Shown here one piece after another: positions 46,961 through 59,791 of a DNA stretch of 64,000 nt. The stretch's first letter is position 1, and the number at the start of each line of letters is the position of its first letter. Made by a program: the position numbers and the translations under genes. The DNA lies in contig JANATF010000017.1 of assembly GCA_029449245.1 (NCBI GenBank), forward strand, positions 1 to 64,000, written 5' to 3'. The notes under the pieces were generated by a model that searched no databases, was not told the origin of the DNA, and saw only the letters and a list, made by a program, of their open reading frames with translations. The stretch is from Mortierella alpina (Eukaryota; Mortierellomycota; Mortierellomycetes; Mortierellales; Mortierellaceae).

Positions 46961-48419
46961 TTAAACGATGCCCCACAGATCCTCAACACCGCAGCAGAGC
47001 TTGCCGCAGGCAACTGAGGCTGAGAGTGGGTATCCCGAAACACCAATCTTCTTGTCCACGTAGCTGTCGGCAAAGTTATCCTCTCCATGAGCCATGGCGC
47101 CGATAGCGACGCAAATCGAGTAGTCCTCGGGGATGGTAGGCAAGTAGTTCCTCAGGGCCACAACAGGCGCATCGTATGAGAATGCTAATGTTACCGCAAA
47201 AGTAAAATCATTGAGCATTGTTAGCACTGTGAAAAACATGTCGATTTTCATGTCCCTACTGTCTACGAACGTCCACCATACCGAGCTTTAAGCACTTGGT
47301 GGGGAGGTGGTCTGTGATGGGGTTCTTGATGACACGGAGCAGCTTCTCAGAGCCATTGACAGAACGGATCGACAGCTTGTGGAGCAACTGAACTGTTTTT
47401 TGAAGAAAATAAAGGCAAGGACGAGATTAGAGCAGCCCTCAGCATCAGGTAGGCGCATAGATCTAGACCTCTCAATTGCAGTGTCACTGCAAACATACCC
47501 ATCAATCCAGAGAAGCGCTTGAAGGTTCTTGGGATACGGACGTGGGGGTTGACTTCGATCAAGACGTTCTTGGCAGTATGGATGTATACCTGCAAGAGAC
47601 CAGCCTTGTTCAAGGGACTGTCCAACAACGTAAGAAGGCACTAGAAACAATGCGGGGGTCAGAATGAGGACAGAGTTAGTCACCGACCCTGGGCGCATGG
47701 CTGGCCGCATAAGGAGCACTGGAGGGGTAATAGCAATACAAGATTCCCTTTTTTTTCCCCTGTGCCACCAGGCCATTGAACGCCCTGACCAAACCCTTTT
47801 GCTCTCTGTATGTGTGTCCTCGTCGCCTTGGCTACATGTCAAGTCGCAAACAGCAGCTCGAAATATTCCCACAGTGAGGTACTGACGCGGATACAGCGAG
47901 AAGATCCTGGTGGAAATGCGCGGCTCAGGAAGTGTCGTTGTTTGAAATTCTACTACACCCCGCCATCCCTTTCAATTGCGTGTCCTCCAACGAATAGATA
48001 GCGGGCATTTGCCGCAGAAAGGAAGAGCAGAGAGCCATCCATGGTGCGCGACCCTTGTAGATCCCGTTCACACTCGATAAGGAGGAGGCCGCAACGCTGC
48101 TCTGAACGGAACCTTCCTCTGAAGTCCCGAGTGGATTGACAGTGTGGCATAATGCTTAAAGTCTCCTCTGGCCTACCTGGTGCGTGATATCAGGACGAGC
48201 ATCGGTCACCTCCTTGCCCATCTTTTTGAGGATGCCCTGGTGGTCATCGCAGTTGAGGAGCTGGTAGCGGGCATCCTTGTCCTTGCCGACCTTGTAGGTC
48301 TCCAGACAGGCCGACTCGAGCACGACGATTAACCGGCGGGTGTTCTCCTTCTCGGTGGTGGTCTTGGGCACCTTTGGAGCCTGAGGGACCATGGAGATGT
48401 TGGTTGATGGCAAGTCCAT
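46961..48419 (-). CDS. EMG1: EMG1/NEP1 18S rRNA pseudouridine methyltransferase
   Basis: SPOUT-class methyltransferase that N1-methylates a hypermodified pseudouridine of 18S rRNA and is needed for small-subunit assembly. Exons: 48419-48177, 47640-47499, 47392-47282 and 47184-46961; total 720 bp, 239 residues. Signatures: [72 protein letters not shown] and [20 protein letters not shown]. The C-terminal [17 protein letters not shown] and [18 protein letters not shown] type segments form the cofactor-binding knot. The first intron is 536 bp, five times the local norm. Divergent from the RPP14-like gene, 367 bp away. Confidence 0.93.
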
Positions 48420-48786
48420 TTCTGATCAAAGACTGTAGAGGACAAGGAAGAAGGATGTGGAAAGAGAGAGGGAGGAAAGAGACGAGCAAAGACGTCTGTG
48501 GTTTCAACGAGCGATGTGGCGAAAGGTGAATGGGGTCGCAAGTGGAGAGGCAGGAGCAGGAGCAGTGGTGAGGCGATGATGGATGTGTTGTGAAAAAAAA
48601 AAAGACAAAGAGACAAAACAGGCTGGGTGAAAGAAAAACACCCGTCACAACCCACTGGTGTTTACAGTTACCTCTTCCTCGTTGTCTCCACCCTCTTCAC
48701 CCTTCTACGCCTCGGAAACAGCACCAACAAACATAGGAGCGCACAGAGGAGACCACGACAGCACACACCACCTCGAGCATACAAGC
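48420..48786. promoter_or_regulatory. Shared divergent promoter region, EMG1 / RPP14-like
   Basis: 367 bp between start codons with an 11-A run at 48593-48603, almost exactly at the midpoint. Confidence 0.5.
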
Positions 48787-49636
48787 ATGGACGTAGACAT
48801 TGGTACCTCAGGGATGCAGCAGCAGCAGCAGCAGCAGCAACAGCAACAGAGCAAGACATCGCACACGAAACTCACACGCCTTTGCGACGCACAATCGGAA
48901 CACTATTACATCTATCTGACCATGTAACGTAGCCCCTTTGCCTCGCCGGTCTTCTTCTTTACCACCGCTTGCCTTGTCGTACGCACCCAGCGCAAATACA
49001 GTCCATGAACAACATCAGCTTGCTACCATATCTCTGACCGGAGCGCAGTGCAAGAAAAAGAGCTCTATTAGCTACAGCGTCTAACTTGCTGGTCATTTGG
49101 GCCACATCCTCCTCCATAGAGAGATGGAACTTCAGCAGCAAGGAGCCGAAGGACCATCCAGCCGGAGGAAACCACCCACCATGCAGGGAATGTCGATCCT
49201 GACCTTCCGCAAAATGCTCTCCAGCGCTCTTCAGGACTTGTTTGGCCAAGCCATGGGCGGTGGAATCAACATTGATATCCTTGGTTTTTGGACTGAGCAG
49301 GCCAAGGATCCGTACAACCGCATGCTCTCTGCTAGTCTCGTAGCAAGCACCGACAATATACCCATGGGAGAACCCACCGCACCATCTTCAGCATCCACAA
49401 CAACAACAACCATGCAGCTCTCGCCACGCCCTGCAGTATCCGTCGAATCCTCGTTCTCTGTCACCACCGCCGCGTCAGCCATCCTAAGGTCACATTCACT
49501 TGATATTAATCAGCTGTGGAACGCCCTCACACTCTTCAACACCTTGGTCGATGACTATGAGGCACGCTTTGAGGTTCATCATGTCTCATCCACTCTTCTC
49601 GGACTGCAAGCCAACTCAAGGCAGTTGGTATGGTAA
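48787..49636 (+). CDS. RPP14/POP5-family RNase P/MRP protein subunit
   Basis: Probable protein subunit of nuclear RNase P and RNase MRP, which process tRNA 5' ends and pre-rRNA. Exons 48787-48923 and 49120-49636; total 654 bp, 217 residues. A short polyQ tract (residues 11-21) precedes the fold. The junction gives HYYIYLTIEMELQQQG, matching the first strand of the fold. MSILTFRKMLSSALQDLFGQ and the tail INQLWNALTLFNTLVDDYEARF plus LLGLQANSRQLVW match the family C-terminus, with a low-complexity Ser/Thr loop between. Assigned by this pattern; POP5 is the alternative. It lies beside EMG1, another stable-RNA gene. Confidence 0.75.
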
Positions 49637-49930
49637 TGCCATAGTTGCTTTGAACTGAACAATTAAAAAATGAAGCAAGAGTACAGGACAGAGGCCGTCC
49701 TTGTTACACTTTATTGCATCGTCAAAGGGAACAATAATAAACAAGTAATCAGACCAAAAGAAAAGCAGCATTCATATATGATTTCGACTTGGCACCTAGC
49801 AAAATGGAACCCGTCACTATGTTCGGCAACCCACAGCGGCGGCAGACCAGTGAGGGAAAGATGGGATAAAAAAAAGTAGGTCAACGGTCAAAACGACCTG
49901 TAAAAAAAGGTGGGTCGGAGAAAATGTCAA

Positions 49931-52900
49931 TCATTGGGCTGAGCTTGGCTGCTGAGACTGAGGTTGGGACGGGGCCTGTTGTTGCTGCTGCTGTTGCTGT
50001 TGTTGTTGCTGCTGCTGCAATTGCAACTGCTGTTGGTGGTGGTAATGCTGCTGTTGCTGTTGTTGATGGTTGTGAGGCTGGTACGGCTGCTGAGGCGCCA
50101 TGTATTGTGCATGTTGACGACTACTACTCTTTGATCTGTACAGGGACTGGCGTTCTGGAACAATAGCTGGCAGTCCTGACGTGGAAGACAATGACGAAGC
50201 CATTGACATCATGGGCGACGTTGAACCCAGAGAGCCTACCGACGATGAGAAAGAATTGGTCCCCGAATTTCCAGAGGAATAAGGTGGCTGGTGTGAGTGC
50301 GTATTCGAAGAGCCAGATGCTGCGGCGGCGATAGCGGCTGCCGCTGCAGAAGAGGAGAATCCTGAGCCTCCATTCCCCCCACCACCGCCACTGATCCCAC
50401 CAGGAAATGCAGAGTGTGTGGGTGAGGTCGAATAGTGGCCATATGCTCCAGAGGCGTTACTAGCAAACGGGTTAGCTTGTGAACTATGTGGTGAGAGAGT
50501 GGCACGTTGACTCGCAAAGTGATGGTTGTTGATCGGTGCTGAATTCGCGGGAGTGTTGGTGGGAGTTGCTGGTACGCCGTATGTTACCCTGCTTGACCCT
50601 GTTACACTTGTGCTCGAATTCTACGCAAAAGGCGAGACGAAAAGTTCAAAGTGAGATTAGATCTCTTGAAACCATTGTAGCTGCTAAACTCAATTGAAGT
50701 AAAAACCGCACTTTTACTCCCTTACTCTTCGTGAAGGGGTTCCTCCGGAGCGATGCGTGGACGAGAGCACTGTCGGTAGGCTATCTTCCACCAACAAGTC
50801 GGATCCGATGGGTAGTCCCAATTCCTGACGAAGGGTCAACACCTCGGATCGGTATCGGTTACAAAGCTTGAACTTTATCAGATCTATAGTGCGGGTGATT
50901 GGCGTGGGATGAGAAAACGGTGATCAGTCCTTCGTTTGCTCGAGAAGCATTGCGCCCCATACTCTGGTAGTGGTGACACCTTTGAACCGCTTACATTCGC
51001 GCTCGAGTTCATTTAGCGTAGCCTTGGCCGCCGTTAGTTCAGCCTTGAGCATGTCCACAATGGGGTGAGATGGCCCATGATCGGACGAGGAAGGCGAGTG
51101 TGACGGGATCCACTTTTTGTGCGTTGGAGAAGGGGTTGGGGACGGGTTTGGATTGATTCTAGAGGGTCTACCGCCTCCTGCGATGTTGATAGGCGAGGAA
51201 CCGATCGGAAGACTGGAGACAATGCTATGATCCTTGTCCTGCCAGCTAGATGCAGCGGATGTGCTTGTTGACTGTTCAGTGCGCATTGCATCCAACTGCT
51301 TCTGCAGTCGATTGACAATATACTCCTGCTCCTGCTCCAATGCATTCTCCATATCAATCTTTTCCTTTTGAAGCTAAGTGGTGAAGAAGATGGCAAAAAA
51401 AAGGCACGGCGGTTAGTATGACCTATAAGGCCAATGCTAGGAAGGAACATGCTGGCGCCGTTGATCAAATATGTAAACTTGCCTGGCTCAGCTTTTTCTG
51501 AAGCGTCTTGGTCAGATATTCCTCTTCTTGTTCTACCTGTAGCATCAGCTCCCCCTTCTCTTTCTTAAGTCCAGAGATACGCTTCAACAGCCTGTTGGAG
51601 ATGTTCTCTTCCTCTTGCTCAGCGACAGCATGCTATTGAAGGCAAGCCACGATGAAATTAGCCCACTAGATTTAGAAACGTGTGCCGATGAGAGCCACGC
51701 TGCTCTTATCGCTCCACACACATGTACAGAGAAAATAAAATTAAGTCATAATGGAGTGTGAGGTAATGTTGCTCGCGAGCATCTTACCATGTTGGCTTTC
51801 ATCTGTCGCAAGACTTGGTTGTCGTGGCGAAGGATGGTTGCGTGGCCACGCTCTACATCTACCTCATGCCTGAGCTTCTTGATGGTTGCCTCTTGCTCCT
51901 TTTGCCTCTCAATGGCTGCTGCGAGAGCGCGTTTGAGATCTTGTGGGTCGCTTGACACTTGAGCCACTTCAAATACGGTCTTTGTGGCTAGTGAGCTCTC
52001 ATTCAAGCTGGCAGTGGTTTCGCGCGCCTATGGATAACGAGCAATGAGATGGTATTGTTATGACGGTAAGGCTCTGGTTACACATGTATTCAATGGAGGT
52101 TGCATGTAGTCCTTTGGCCCGACGCAAAGAATAAGGGGGTACGACGGTGAATAAACCAACAGTAACAAGACCAAAAAAAACCCCCCCTTCATCAAAGCCA
52201 AAGCCGTATCCAATCCGCCACAACTTACATGGTCCAGCTGTTTCTGCAACGACGAGGTCATATCCTGCTCCGTGCTCTCCATGTCCTGCAGATGGCGAGT
52301 CTTTGACTAAGCAGCGAGACGAACAAAGATATTTAGCGAGCCATACTTTTTGTCTTGACCCAGTGGGTGTTCTTCGACTTGTTCCAGGGACACCGACGTA
52401 TGTACTATGTAGATGAATATCCATGTGTGTCGCGGTGCGAGAAAGAGGATGAACGAGCGCGCAGGTGCAGATATTGGATATTGGGCGTTAAGCACCGGAG
52501 GGGAGACTCGACTCGACGCCTTTTCAGACTGCAGAATCTCCTGATGGGGAGTGTGGGAACAAGTCGGTGATCACAAGTGGGCACCAAGCAAAGTGACTGT
52601 CTCAGAAGCAAGGCATCGAGCCGGGTTGTACGACACCTCGACAGCAAAGCTTTGGCTATCTGCTTCCTCGTTAACTGGAGAGGACTGGGATCTGGGGTCT
52701 GTGGTCTGGGGTCTAGGGTCTGCTGTGGCCATCGTGCAAAGGACCGGTGATATGTATGACGGGGTCTTGAAGAGTGCCAGCCAGCCTTGGCTTCGTGGAA
52801 GGCAGTATGGGGTCTGCTGGTGTGTCATTCACCCGCGCACTCACACATGCTGACCAATGACTTACCATGGGTTGCTCCACACTAGTGGACGAGCTGGAGG

Positions 52901-52988
52901 TGGGTGTACTGTCGTTAGTAACAGCGGTCGGAGCGGGTGCCTCTGTTGCCGCGGTGCCTTCGTGGTCGCCTTGTCGGAATGAGAACAT
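49931..52988 (-). CDS. CCDC6-like coiled-coil protein (DUF2046)
   Basis: Fungal homologue of the coiled-coil protein CCDC6; molecular role in fungi unknown. Exons: 52988-52866, 52306-52229, 52027-51788, 51632-51483, 51373-50995, 50883-50726 and 50620-49931; total 1818 bp, 605 residues. Coiled-coil runs from about residue 45 to 240. Its family core is EEENISNRLLKRISGLKKEK, followed by EEEYLTKTLQKKLSQLQKEK and ENALEQEQEYIVNRLQKQLD, repeats typical of CCDC6. A second helical segment includes CNRYRSEVLTLRQELGLP. The C-terminal 230 residues are Ser/Gly/Pro-rich and end in a polyQ tract. Intron 4 has a GC donor (CAG then GCAAGT, 51482). The junctions restore heptad phase. Confidence 0.88.
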
Positions 52989-53282
52989 TGGCCGAGAGTC
53001 ACTTTGATTCTTCTTCTATGCAATAGTTTTTCTTAAGCTCGAGCGGACGCAACAAGACGCTTGATGGTGGCAAACGCAGGAGCGAGGAACGGGGACTAGT
53101 TGAGTGAACGGTCTCGGACACGCAGACGGTGTTGAGCGTGGTGGGGGATAGAGGGTGAGGTGCTGTGCGTGTGCGTGCTTCTCTTGGCGCGGGGGGCACT
53201 TGGGTGCAGTGTGATATGTGTAGGAGTGTGGGTGGCAAGAGGTTGGAACAAACACTGTTGCTGTATGTCAGTCTAACGAAAG

Positions 53283-53358
53283 AGGCGAAAGAGGCGACAG
53301 AGGCGACAAAGGAGACAGAGGTGACAAAGGCGACAAAGGCAACAAAGGTAACAAAGGG
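53283..53358. repeat. 9-bp tandem repeat, GAGGCGACA-type
   Basis: About eight units of GAGGCGACA, AAGGCGACA or AAGGTGACA. The plus frame would encode repeated Thr-Lys-Ala, but no gene is supported. The stretch 52989-53633 otherwise holds only the upstream region of the CCDC6-like gene. Confidence 0.75.
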
Positions 53359-53633
53359 AGAGGGAAAGAGACAAGAGGGCAAAGCGAACAAGACCAGGCA
53401 AAAAAATTTAAATCTGCTCTCTGCGACTCATGCGTGCAAAGAAAAACGCGATGCTCGTGTCACGTAGCTCACACACATTTCATTATGTTATCGCCGTTCT
53501 GGCTGCAGATATGCGCGTGTATTGGAGGGCACGTTTTGGCGATGGTGCCGCGGATGATACACTCTTCTTTTCACCCGTCTGCCTATGGCGACGATCGCAT
53601 CAGTGGTCTACGGAGTGGTCTACGGGCCGCGGC

Positions 53634-54416
53634 TTACGCCTGGTGTTTCTTGTGGCTGCTCGACTTCTTGCTGTGCTTCATTGGGTTGTTGTGATGGTGG
53701 TGGCGCTTGACCAATGGCACCTCCGATGGTGGTGTGTCGACCTCGGGCGCGACCACTGGCGCGACCACGGGCGCATTGGCCACCGTTGCGGCGTTGAGCT
53801 CATCGGTCTCGTCCTCATCATCTTCGTCCTCATCCTCGTCATCGTCATCGTCATCGTCTTCATCCTCATCCTCATCCTCATCCTCATCCTCATCCTCATC
53901 CTCATCCTCGTCATCCTCGTCGTCATAATAATCGCCATAGTCATCATCGTCGTCCTCTGCCTCGAGAGCGTTCGCCTGCATGATAGCCGCCTGCTGTGCT
54001 GTTGCTTCCTCAACAGTCAAAACATCCTGCGCTGACAGCGACGTACACATAGTTCCATAAGTCTCGAAGATATCAGCATCATCCTCATCCTCAGAGTCTT
54101 CTTCGTCGCCAATGTCCTGGTCCTCGTTTGCCTCCTCAGACATCTGCTCACAAGCAGCATCCTCCTTTGCAGCCGCATCCACCTGATTGTCCTGCGCGGG
54201 GACTGCAGGTGCAAGCACCTCAGCCGCGGGTGCATGCTCTTCAGTACCGATAGTGCTATCGACAATGCGCTTCAACAGCTTGCCCATATCCTTTTGACCG
54301 CGGACTGAGGCCGCATCCACGACGGCATCGCGCTTGTGATGCGGAACGGTCTTGGCATTGACGAGGGCCAACGCTGAGGTTAAAGCCAGAATGGTGGCAA
54401 GAGTCGAAATCTTCAT
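53634..54416 (-). CDS. Secreted acidic Asp/Glu-repeat protein
   Basis: 260 residues, single exon. The N-terminus MKISTLATILALTSALALVNA is a typical signal peptide with a cleavage site after NA. Lys-Arg pairs at HHKR (about residue 29), LLKR (about 50) and LVKR near 235 are Kex2-type processing sites. The middle has dispersed acidic clusters, then an alternating Asp-Glu run of some 60 residues. The C-terminus is His/Lys-rich. There is one cysteine pair at most, so it is not a cysteine-rich effector. I do not recognise a family. A role as a cell-wall or extracellular cation-binding polymer is conceivable but is inference. Confidence 0.75.
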   Translation of the reverse strand: MKISTLATILALTSALALVNAKTVPHHKRDAVVDAASVRGQKDMGKLLKRIVDSTIGTEEHAPAAEVLAPAVPAQDNQVDAAAKEDAACEQMSEEANEDQDIGDEEDSEDEDDADIFETYGTMCTSLSAQDVLTVEEATAQQAAIMQANALEAEDDDDDYGDYYDDEDDEDEDEDEDEDEDEDEDEDDDDDDDEDEDEDDEDETDELNAATVANAPVVAPVVAPEVDTPPSEVPLVKRHHHHNNPMKHSKKSSSHKKHQA

Positions 54417-54560
54417 GTCGTGTTAGCGTCTTTGAAAGAAAGTGAGCGAGGGTGGTTCCAAAGGTGCAAGAGTTGTGTCTTGTCGATAATGGTGAAAAAA
54501 AAGTGGAGCAATGGAGAGGGAAAAAAGATCGGCAGAAGGATTTGCCACGGTGAATATCAA

Positions 54561-54568
54561 CTTTTATA
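54561..54568 (-). promoter_or_regulatory. Probable TATA box of the acidic secreted protein gene
   Basis: TATAAAAG on the minus strand, 145 bases upstream of the start codon at 54416. A strong TATA consensus is in keeping with a highly or conditionally expressed secreted protein. Confidence 0.5.
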
Positions 54569-55052
54569 GTACCAAGATGTCAATCTCGGTCCCAACGCAC
54601 TTGCCCAAGCGCGGCATGTCCGTCCTAGCACAAAGGGGAGCCCCTAGGCTAGACTGGCATTTGTCAAGCTACTAGACCCAAAGATGGGAAAGCTGTCCGT
54701 CTACAAAGCGGTCCGAGAAAGAATCTAGCAAGGGGGTCCATCGAGTAGAGAATGAGAGTGGATAAGGATCATTGACCTCTGGACGCCCACAGGAATGGAA
54801 ATTGACGCTACTAACCAACGCGTTAGTAGCTTTCGGAATAAAGGACTCCACAGGTTGAAGGAAGAGGGGCGCGGTAGGAAACGTGCACGTCCCTGCGCTC
54901 CAGAATCATTCATAAAAATACTTTACTATTATTCATTAATACAGGGGATGAGGAACGGAACTCGAGCTGTGGCATGGGATCCTGTGATGCTATATATATA
55001 CAAGGCGAAGCACCGCCACTTCTTGGCAGGACTATAAAGACGATCCGTCCTC
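54569..55052. other. Intergenic, no gene seen
   Basis: Upstream region of the acidic-protein gene and downstream region of the bZIP gene. TATATATA occurs at 54991-54999. Nothing else is supported. Confidence 0.4.
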
Positions 55053-57260
55053 TTAAGCGGCAAGCTCACAAGTCTTTTCAGAAGACTCGCGAAGAAGAGC
55101 CTCGCGCTCCTCTTGAGCAGCGCGCTCGGGACACTTGAGCCACGAAGGGAGGTACGAGCGGATCCAGAGGCACAGGGGACTGGGTTGGGTCTCCACGGTT
55201 CTGCCCTTGACGCCCTCCTCCATTTGTCGAACGGTCTCATCAACATCCACAACCGACGATGAGGTCGCGGAAGGGCACAATCCATTTTTGATCAGCTCAC
55301 AAACCCGCTGGCGGTTGTTGTAGAAAGAGGGCCAGCACTTGCGGATCCAAGCCTCGCGCCACTCTGCAAACTTGCAATGGTGTCGCTCCTGTTGCTCCTG
55401 TCCCATCTTGGACCGCAGCGGCTCATCCATGGTCTGATAGACATTAACGAGCTGCGTTTTCGACAGCGTAGCGGCCTCAAATAGTGACTGCGTCAAATGG
55501 ATCATCATCATGTAGACCATCGTCTGGAGAAGCAAAGAGTCCTGGCTCGCTTTGCTTGAAGTAAGTACGGCATCGTCCTTGGGCATGACAATATATGTCT
55601 GGGCCAACTTTTGGTCATGGTAAGCTTTGAGCTCTGTCCGCATTTGCTCATCCACCTCGGCTTCATGTCGAGCGGCCTCATAGCGAGTCAAAAGATCGTG
55701 ATAAACGGCCTGCTTGGACTGCACATCTTTCGGGTCCAGGCTCGGGTCCACCACCATCTCAACCCGGTTCACAATCAACTCCCAATTGCCATCAAATGGA
55801 ACAAATGGAACAAATGGCTGGGTTGCGCCTTGAGAATCGACTGTAGTGCTCGATGCAGCCGACGAGGCCTGTGTTTGAACTCCTGCGAGCGAGTTGTTGA
55901 GGATGGTCATATTATTATGGTTGATACTGTCCATGAGATCCTTTTGCTGCTGCTGTGGTGTTGCTGACAAGGTCGATCCTCCAGCCGGTACGGACGATGA
56001 CGATGACGTAGGGAACGCTTCCGTGTTGGGGTTCAGCAGGCTGGCTAGGAGATTAGCATGCTCACGAGACAGGCGGCCGTCGTTGAAGAGTGTTTGCGAG
56101 AGCCGTGCTGTTTCCAGCTCCTGTCGCAAGAATTGGCAATTCAACTCTGACTGTGCCAGCTTCTTTTGCAGGTCGGCAGCCTCACGGCGCGCCTCCTTGA
56201 CCTGGGTTTCGAGCGTACCGATGTATTCTAAGTTTAGTGGAAAAATAGATTGGTTAGGGGATCAGTCTGGCTTTTTGAACTCCAAGCCAAAAGAATGAAG
56301 ACGATGTCACTCTATACCTTTTCTGCGGACACGGAAGTTTCGGGCCGACAGCTTGTTGCGCAACTGACGCCGTTCTTTGCTTGTCATTTTCTTGAGCTCG
56401 CTTGGGCTGGGCTTTAGTGGATCGGGACCGTTTTGGGCGTCGTGATGACTAGGGCCACAATCAGAGTCACTATCCATGGAGACATCGTCCTTCATCGGTG
56501 GCGAGGGATAGATGACATCCCGCTCTGTCTTGACTGTGGGTGATCCCGAGGAACCTGAAGAGACAGGCGACGAAGGTGAGACAGAGCGCTCGGATGAGCT
56601 ATTGAAGGTGCTGGTAATGCCGGTGCCGAAGGTTGACGTGAGGAGCTGCTGCTGCTGCTGGTGATGAAGCTGCTGGAGCTGTTGAAGCTGTTGGAAACGC
56701 TGCATCCAATAGCTCATCTGCTGGGGAGGCAAAGTGGCCGAGGAGGCCGCTGCGGCGGTCACCGTCTCGGTCAGGCTAAGAAACTGCGAGTGCGCCTCGT
56801 TGGTCGCTGCGGTGTCTGCGGTCAGGGGCAGGGCCATCTGAGCAGGCATGTTGGGTGGCATATGGGGCGAAATTTGCCTGTAAGAGAACGAAGTCGACGG
56901 CAAGAGCGTTGGGTAGGTCGTGGCGGGCTGGGCCTGAAGCTGCAGCAGAGGCTGGATGTGGTCTGCGGGCTCCTCTGGTAGCAGCAGGTCCTGTGGGCTC
57001 TCGGTGTCGATGTGCTGATATGGAGGAGGAGCTGCGGGCGAGCTGTACGAGAGGGATGAGGTTGCTGGGGAATGGTCGAAGGCTGGGGACGAGTACTGCG
57101 AATGAGGCGATGTCGCCAAGGTGGAGGACGAGGGCGAGACGGCGAGCGCAGGATCCTGGAAGAGCGTCTCTGTGTCGAGCTCGGCCTTGAAGAGGTACTG
57201 GAAAAGCTCGGCGTTGGACATCTCCTCCACGTTCGCTTCCGAGATGCCGTTGAAGGTCAT
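55053..57260 (-). CDS. bZIP transcription factor
   Basis: Exons 57260-56318 and 56227-55053; total 2118 bp, 705 residues. The N-terminal half is Pro/Ser/Gln-rich and resembles an activation region, with a short polyQ/H tract. The basic region ERRQLRNKLSARNFRVRRKE, with the N-x7-R spacing of bZIP proteins, is split by the intron right at its end. It continues YIGTLETQVKEARREAADLQKK with leucine-type heptads. After the zipper lies a further helical domain (NWELIVNRVEMVVDPSLD to the C-terminus) not recognised by me. The upstream ATG at 57365 is open in frame; 57260 (MTFNGISEAN) was chosen because the added stretch is low-complexity leader-like. Confidence 0.9.
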
Positions 57261-59757
57261 TGCAGGATGAGCTTGAGGTAGGAGAGAGGGGCCAGGGGTG
57301 GATGGAGGAAGAGGAGGTGGAAGGAGTTGACCGATGATGGAGAGAGAAGGTGGATGGAGGTGCAAAGACGAGGGCTGGACGATGAGGAGAAGAAGAGCTT
57401 GTCGATGGAGAGAGTGGGAGAAGAGCGAGAGTGAGAGAGAGTGAGAGAGAGAGAGCGAGAGTGGAGGAGAGAAGGAGAAAAAAAAAGAGAGGCCGAGAAC
57501 AGCGAATTATTAGCTTTTTGTTGTGGCGGACCCACAGATCATCGACTCTGCCTTCATTTGGTGCCACGGCTCTTGGCTTTTTTGTCTCTCTCTCGCTCCC
57601 TCACCTTCTCCTCGCTCCACCTCTCGCTCTGCCTGCAGCACCCTCGTTCGCTGGTCCCGACACCCGTCTGCGCGCATCCCCATCCACGGACTAGCCCCAT
57701 GGGTGCGGTCCATCTTGCCCGCGTCTTCGCCTCCTTGGTATATCAGTACCGTACTGCCCATGTCGACTGTGCGGGAAGATAGGCTAGGGCCACCCCCACC
57801 GCACCCCACCCCAAAAGATTGAGATTATTGAGAGACCCTCACAACACACACGGCGCCTCGACGCCCACAGAGACAGAGGCTAAAGTCTCTGAGCAGCAAG
57901 AGCAATTATTGGACTTCACGGACGGAGAAAGCAAAGGTACCTCCCATAGTTCCCTTTTTCGGCCCTCTCGATCACTTTTTCTTTGTCATCAGCCGTGAGT
58001 TACGCGTCCCTTTTCTCTGCTGCTCCACTGCTGAGCGGCAAATCAAAGGGCCGAGCGCCCCCTCTCTCGCCTCGCTGCAAAAGTTATTTCCGTCGAGACT
58101 CGTCGCTAGACTGCATTACAGTAGCTAGCCTAGACTTCAGTCTCTCCAGCCAAAGCCAAACAACCTCATCGTGCGGACGACAGCGTGGCACAGCCATGTT
58201 GTTTATTTAGACGTGGGGCGGAGCTGACTGCTCGCCAGGTCAAACGCTCGATCGACGCTTACCGCCCCCAAGGGCAAACATATAAAAGGCACACTTGTTC
58301 CCTACTTCATCCCTTTTTCTGAACGAAAGAGAACTTTTTCTTTTATGTTTTTGGCTTTGAACTTGCGGCACATGGACGATCATCGCCTTGAGATCAGTGC
58401 AGTGCACAGCTCGAGTACCCATGGTCTCTCCAGCAGCACCATTTATCTCGCTGCACGGGAGTATACCGCTCGCATTGTGGCCTCCATCCGCACCCATCCT
58501 CGTTGCCTTCACTATTGGCTCTATCGCCTGCCTGCCCGCACTGCTCTCTCCCAGACTCGCAAAGAAGGATCGTTGTGAGAGAGCACGGATAGGGATAGTG
58601 GGTTCTCCTTTCATATAGCCCCTCTTTCTCGTTCTCTGCTCGCCCTCCCTTTCGTATGCTCAGGAACAGCGCGTCCCTGCGTGCTCATTGCCTATGTCTC
58701 TTGCCTATCAGTACCTATCAGTAAGATAGGATAAAAAAAAAAAAAAAAAAAAGATCGGCCCTGACCTTTGGCTTGATCATTTCAGCATTCACCAGCAAGG
58801 GTTGTGGACTGTACCGCATTGCGGCTGCAGGACACGACGGGAAACATGACTAAAAGAGCCTTGGTGTCGTCCTTGGGCTTCAGTTGTACACAAATACCAG
58901 AGTAATAATAGTGGTCGTTCAGAGCCAAGATTCATGAGAGCGAGGGGAGGGGGAGCGGGGGCGAGGACTGGCGCAAAAAATTTAGATGAGGGGTGAATGA
59001 GTGATGGGTGAGGCCGGCGAGGGTACGTGGGTTGCTTGGAATAATAATGATGGCGCCAAGGGGTATGTGTCCGAGAGGATTTCTCAGCACCTTATCCATC
59101 GCGATCGCTCTCGTCTGCACCACCCAAATCTCATCTCTTGCTCCCGAGGGTTTCGCCTGGCCCAATGTCGAACTCGCATCGGTCGGAGCCATCTCCGAGG
59201 TTTCCGAGCGGGGCATCTGCAAGAGCGAAGGGCACCTGCGGGTCCCAAAATCCCAAAACCGCCCTTCCAAACTGCTGGCACCAGTGGGTCAAAGGGGAAT
59301 CAGTACCCGCAACAAGGTACGCCGACACTCGGACCCCCAAAGTCATCTAGGGCCAGTCAGTGCCTCGAGGGGCATCGTCCACAGCGGTCCTGGTCCTGCT
59401 CGCTTGACCTCTTCTTCTTGTTGTTGTTCTTCTTTGTGCTTTCCTTCAGCACCTGGCCATTGGAGATGATCCGTTGACCCCAGCAAAGCATCTCTGGGGC
59501 AGCAGCCGCAAGCACCCGCATCGTCATCGTCATGATCACCAGCATCATCTTGCTACAAGTTCTTTTTTTTATTTTTTTTTTGTTTATCTCTCTGTACGTG
59601 CGATATGCTATGTTTTATGATTCGAGCCCAGCTAACCTCTCGCTCGGAGGAGCATCAGCATCTCTGTGCACCACCCCTTCCCCCTCTCCAGGTGGTTCTC
59701 GGAGAGGGAAGAGAGAGGGAGAGAGGGGTGGGGTGGGATGGGTGAGAGAGCGCGCGA

Positions 59758-59791
<34 letters not shown>

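Noticed and set aside
53678-54013. Met-Arg-Thr repeat frame and antisense poly-Ser frame
   Set aside because: Both are shadow frames of the GA/T-rich codons that encode the Asp/Glu block of the secreted acidic protein.
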